DNA from: CAYLJJ01 sp964384025
GTDB taxonomy: Bacteria > Myxococcota_A > Bradymonadia > UBA7976 > UBA1532
Direction: 5' to 3'
DNA: 44,942 nt
Assembly (NCBI GenBank): GCA_964384025.1
Contig: CAYLJJ010000054.1
Span: 1 to 44,942 of the forward strand
Position numbers and translations under genes: made by a program. Of the stretch, positions 43,437 to 44,942 are shown piece after piece; positions within the stretch are counted from its first letter, which is position 1, and every line of letters begins with the position of its first letter. A model generated the notes under the pieces. It had not been told where the DNA came from, ran no database searches, and saw only the letters and a list, made by a program, of their open reading frames with translations.

Positions 43437-43613
43437 ATGGTTCGAGCGATTTCACTATATTGTTGTAATCATGACTGTTTTTTTGCCACTTTTTTTACCT
43501 CAGCTGTTCATGTAATTCGGAGCGGTCTCAGTCAGCCTCCTGCCCAAATACCTCATTTTGTCCAGCCAAGCATGCCGTCCATCTTTCAGCTCGAGCGCTG
43601 CAGAGCAGAATAA
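43437..43613 (+). CDS. Possible small protein, 58 residues, unknown
   Basis: An ATG at 43437 is preceded by an almost perfect Shine-Dalgarno (AAGGAGG, ending about 5 nt before it), unusually strong for this window. The product begins MVRAISLYCCNHDCFFATFF, has three cysteines near the N terminus, a hydrophobic stretch and a Pro/Gln-rich middle, and resembles no family I know. It lies in an AT-rich spacer and has no visible promoter or partner. The ribosome site is the only positive evidence, so it may be chance. Confidence 0.3.
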   Translation: MVRAISLYCCNHDCFFATFFTSAVHVIRSGLSQPPAQIPHFVQPSMPSIFQLERCRAE

Positions 43614-44012
43614 GGATATCGTCATCTCTCAGAATCTGAGCCCATAACTATAATTTCTATTTTATTGCTCAATACGATCTGCTTTTATGCTGGATTGTAG
43701 TTGAAAAATCCTCGCTAAAAATCAGTTCAAACAACCCCTCTTTTCTACCATGTCCGGTCTCAGTCGGTTCTTTAGCCAGGGTTTCACTTATATAAAAAAA
43801 TCCCATACCAGTCACATTGAACACATTTCTATCTGTTATGCCGGAGATTGCGGAGGGTGAAATGGCTCTATGCATGTCGGAACCAAGCTGTTCTACCTAT
43901 ACCAGCAAATCTCTGAAGGGATATGCCATCATGGAGAATAGAAAGTCCAAAGGCTCTTTCAGGATTTAGAAAGGTTACTGCTGGAAGCTGACGGTGAGGC
44001 TTTTTAGAAGAG

Positions 44013-44071
44013 CAAGCCTGGGCATGGCCCAGAAGAGCTTCAAGGCTTGATCTCAAGCGCCCTTGAGATCA
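44013..44071. promoter_or_regulatory. Cluster of three overlapping inverted repeats before the MopE-type lipoprotein
   Basis: Three palindromic elements crowd 59 bp: CTGGGC with GCCCAG over a 3-nt loop (44018-44032); CAAGCCT with AGGCTTG (44013-44019 and 44043-44049); and a perfect 10-bp pair TGATCTCAAG with CTTGAGATCA over a 4-nt loop (44048-44071). The last ends 37 nt before the ATG at 44109. They overlap, so alternative folds or a complex operator are possible. No T-run follows, arguing against a plain terminator. Confidence 0.5.
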
Positions 44072-44108
44072 CCCTGCTTTAGCGGCTGATGTTTGATTGG
44101 AGGGCTCT

Positions 44109-44942
44109 ATGTCCCGACTCTGGCTCTTGATCTTGTTCTCTTTGAACGCCTGCGATGGAGAGGGCAGCGCGGGGGGCTGCGTTCCCGACGCTCCTTGCCC
44201 TTGTGCAGATGGCAGCGAGGGTCTCTTGGCCTGTTTGCCTGACGGAACTGAGGAGGGCTGTCGCTGTAACGGCACAGCACCAAACTCTGACGGTGGCGCT
44301 CAAGAGCCCGACAACGGCTCCAGCTGTCAGCCCACTTTGGAGACCTGTGACGGTCAGGACAATGACTGTGACGGGAAGATCGACAATCTAGAGCCTCTGG
44401 TTTGTGATGCGGGGGGCTTGAGTGGTCGGCAACATTGCATCGCGGGGGGTTGGGGCAGCTGTGAGCCTCTGGGCTCAAGCTCAGAGCAGTGTAATGGGCT
44501 TGATGATGATGGGGATGGCCTCATTGATGAAGATATAGAGCGTCCCTGTAACACCGCTTGCGGCAGCGGTCGGGAGCGTTGTCAGGAGGCTCAATGGAGC
44601 GGCTGTGATGCCCCTCTCCCTGGGGAGGAGGAGTGCAACGGCCTGGATGACAACTGTAATGGGCTCATTGATGAGGGTTTGGAGCGCCCTTGTGTCGATC
44701 CAGACTGTGGGACTGAGGGGCTACAGTCCTGTAGCTTGGGGCAGTGGACCTTCTGTGACGCTTTGGGACCACGCCCTGAGGTTTGCAATAACCAAGATGA
44801 TGATTGTGATGATGAGGTGGATGAGAATCTCTTTGAACCTTGTGGAGATCCCGCCTGCGGAGAGGGGCAGCGCGCCTGTGTTGAGGGCTCTTTTGAGTTG
44901 GGAGAGTGCAGCGGTCGTCAACCCTCAGAGGAGATCTGCGGC
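44109..44942 (+). CDS. Predicted lipoprotein with MopE-type metal-binding repeats, 3' end beyond the window
   Basis: The visible 278 residues start with a lipoprotein signal (MSRLWLLILFSLNAC, Cys15, then Asp) after GGAGGG at 4 nt. A Cys-rich segment (about 22-60) precedes four copies of the MopE/PF11617-type motif: CDGQDNDCDGKIDN, CNGLDDDGDGLIDE, CNGLDDNCNGLIDE and CNNQDDDCDDEVDE, spaced about 47-50 residues. Each is followed by a Trp- or Phe-containing Cys pair. Such repeats are common in secreted Myxococcota proteins; MopE of Methylococcus binds copper, but the binding residues here are not proven. The frame is still open at the last base. The gene is divergent from the giant gene, which carries related motifs. 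Confidence 0.85.
   Translation, partial: MSRLWLLILFSLNACDGEGSAGGCVPDAPCPCADGSEGLLACLPDGTEEGCRCNGTAPNSDGGAQEPDNGSSCQPTLETCDGQDNDCDGKIDNLEPLVCDAGGLSGRQHCIAGGWGSCEPLGSSSEQCNGLDDDGDGLIDEDIERPCNTACGSGRERCQEAQWSGCDAPLPGEEECNGLDDNCNGLIDEGLERPCVDPDCGTEGLQSCSLGQWTFCDALGPRPEVCNNQDDDCDDEVDENLFEPCGDPACGEGQRACVEGSFELGECSGRQPSEEICG

Larger units (their letters stand above)
43232..44108. other. AT-rich spacer upstream of the giant gene
   Basis: The spacer spans 877 bp between the divergent starts of the giant gene and the lipoprotein at 44109. It is AT-rich (one hand-counted 60-base line at 43681 gives 38% GC). It should contain the giant gene's promoter, but I found no clear -35/-10 pair. A near-palindrome TTCCA-G-TGGAA sits at 43289-43299, about 58 nt upstream of the giant start, a possible operator. 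An 11-bp direct repeat CGGTCTCAGTC occurs at 43523-43533 and 43755-43765. Short minus-strand frames at 43669-43875 and 43868-44056 lack ribosome sites. A small plus-strand frame at 43437 is listed separately. Confidence 0.6.

Noticed and set aside
43669..44056. Two overlapping short minus-strand frames (43669-43875 and 43868-44056)
   Set aside because: No ribosome site before either start, no recognisable family and AT-rich noncoding character. Treated as spacer.

Overview
The window looks like chromosomal DNA from a large-genome member of the Myxococcota or a related deltaproteobacterial lineage. This is inferred from family content: MopE-type metal-binding motifs, thrombospondin type 3 calcium repeats, LVIVD propellers, Cys-rich lipoproteins and a pheS-pheT-ihfA-merR order. 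No marker gene names the species. Most of the DNA is moderately GC-rich (hand-counted 60-base lines in the gene-dense parts give about 58-62%). It becomes visibly AT-richer at the 3' end of the giant gene and in the spacer upstream of it.

Layout. Positions 1-1639 (minus) hold a DEAD-box RNA helicase whose C-terminal pentapeptide-repeat tail leaves the left edge. A divergent spacer leads to a small Cys-rich lipoprotein (1945-2487, plus), which converges on a HEAT-like exported protein (2549-3256, minus). A sigma70-type promoter drives tRNA-Val(GAC) (3358-3429), followed by a strong intrinsic terminator. Only 34 nt further on begins a translation cluster on the plus strand: rpmI, rplT, pheS, pheT, ihfA and a MerR-type regulator with a very long coiled-coil tail (3510-9426). 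infC and thrS, the usual upstream partners, are absent.

The dominant feature is a single uninterrupted minus-strand gene, 11168-43231, encoding a predicted lipoprotein of 10,687 residues. Its order from the N terminus is: lipobox; helical domain; Cys-rich knot; eight LVIVD-propeller plus Ig-like (Big_5-type) modules; two IPT/TIG domains; Kelch repeats; alternating LamG, discoidin-like, fibrinogen-like and Cys-knot modules; two SMP-30/NHL-like propellers; then calcium-binding TSP3/MopE linkers between fibrinogen-like, FISUMP-like and glycine-rich domains; and finally a C-terminal fibrinogen-like array. A second, smaller lipoprotein (9472-10959) lies downstream on the same strand and shares a Cys-rich motif style. 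Upstream lies an AT-rich spacer of 877 bp and then another lipoprotein with MopE-type repeats (44109 to the right edge).

How it may work together: the plus-strand cluster is ordinary translation and nucleoid housekeeping. The right three quarters of the window appears to be a surface or envelope locus whose giant protein is built from ligand-binding and spacer modules. No catalytic, toxin or secretion-system domain was recognised in it, so adhesion, prey or cell contact, or matrix binding is the most economical inference.
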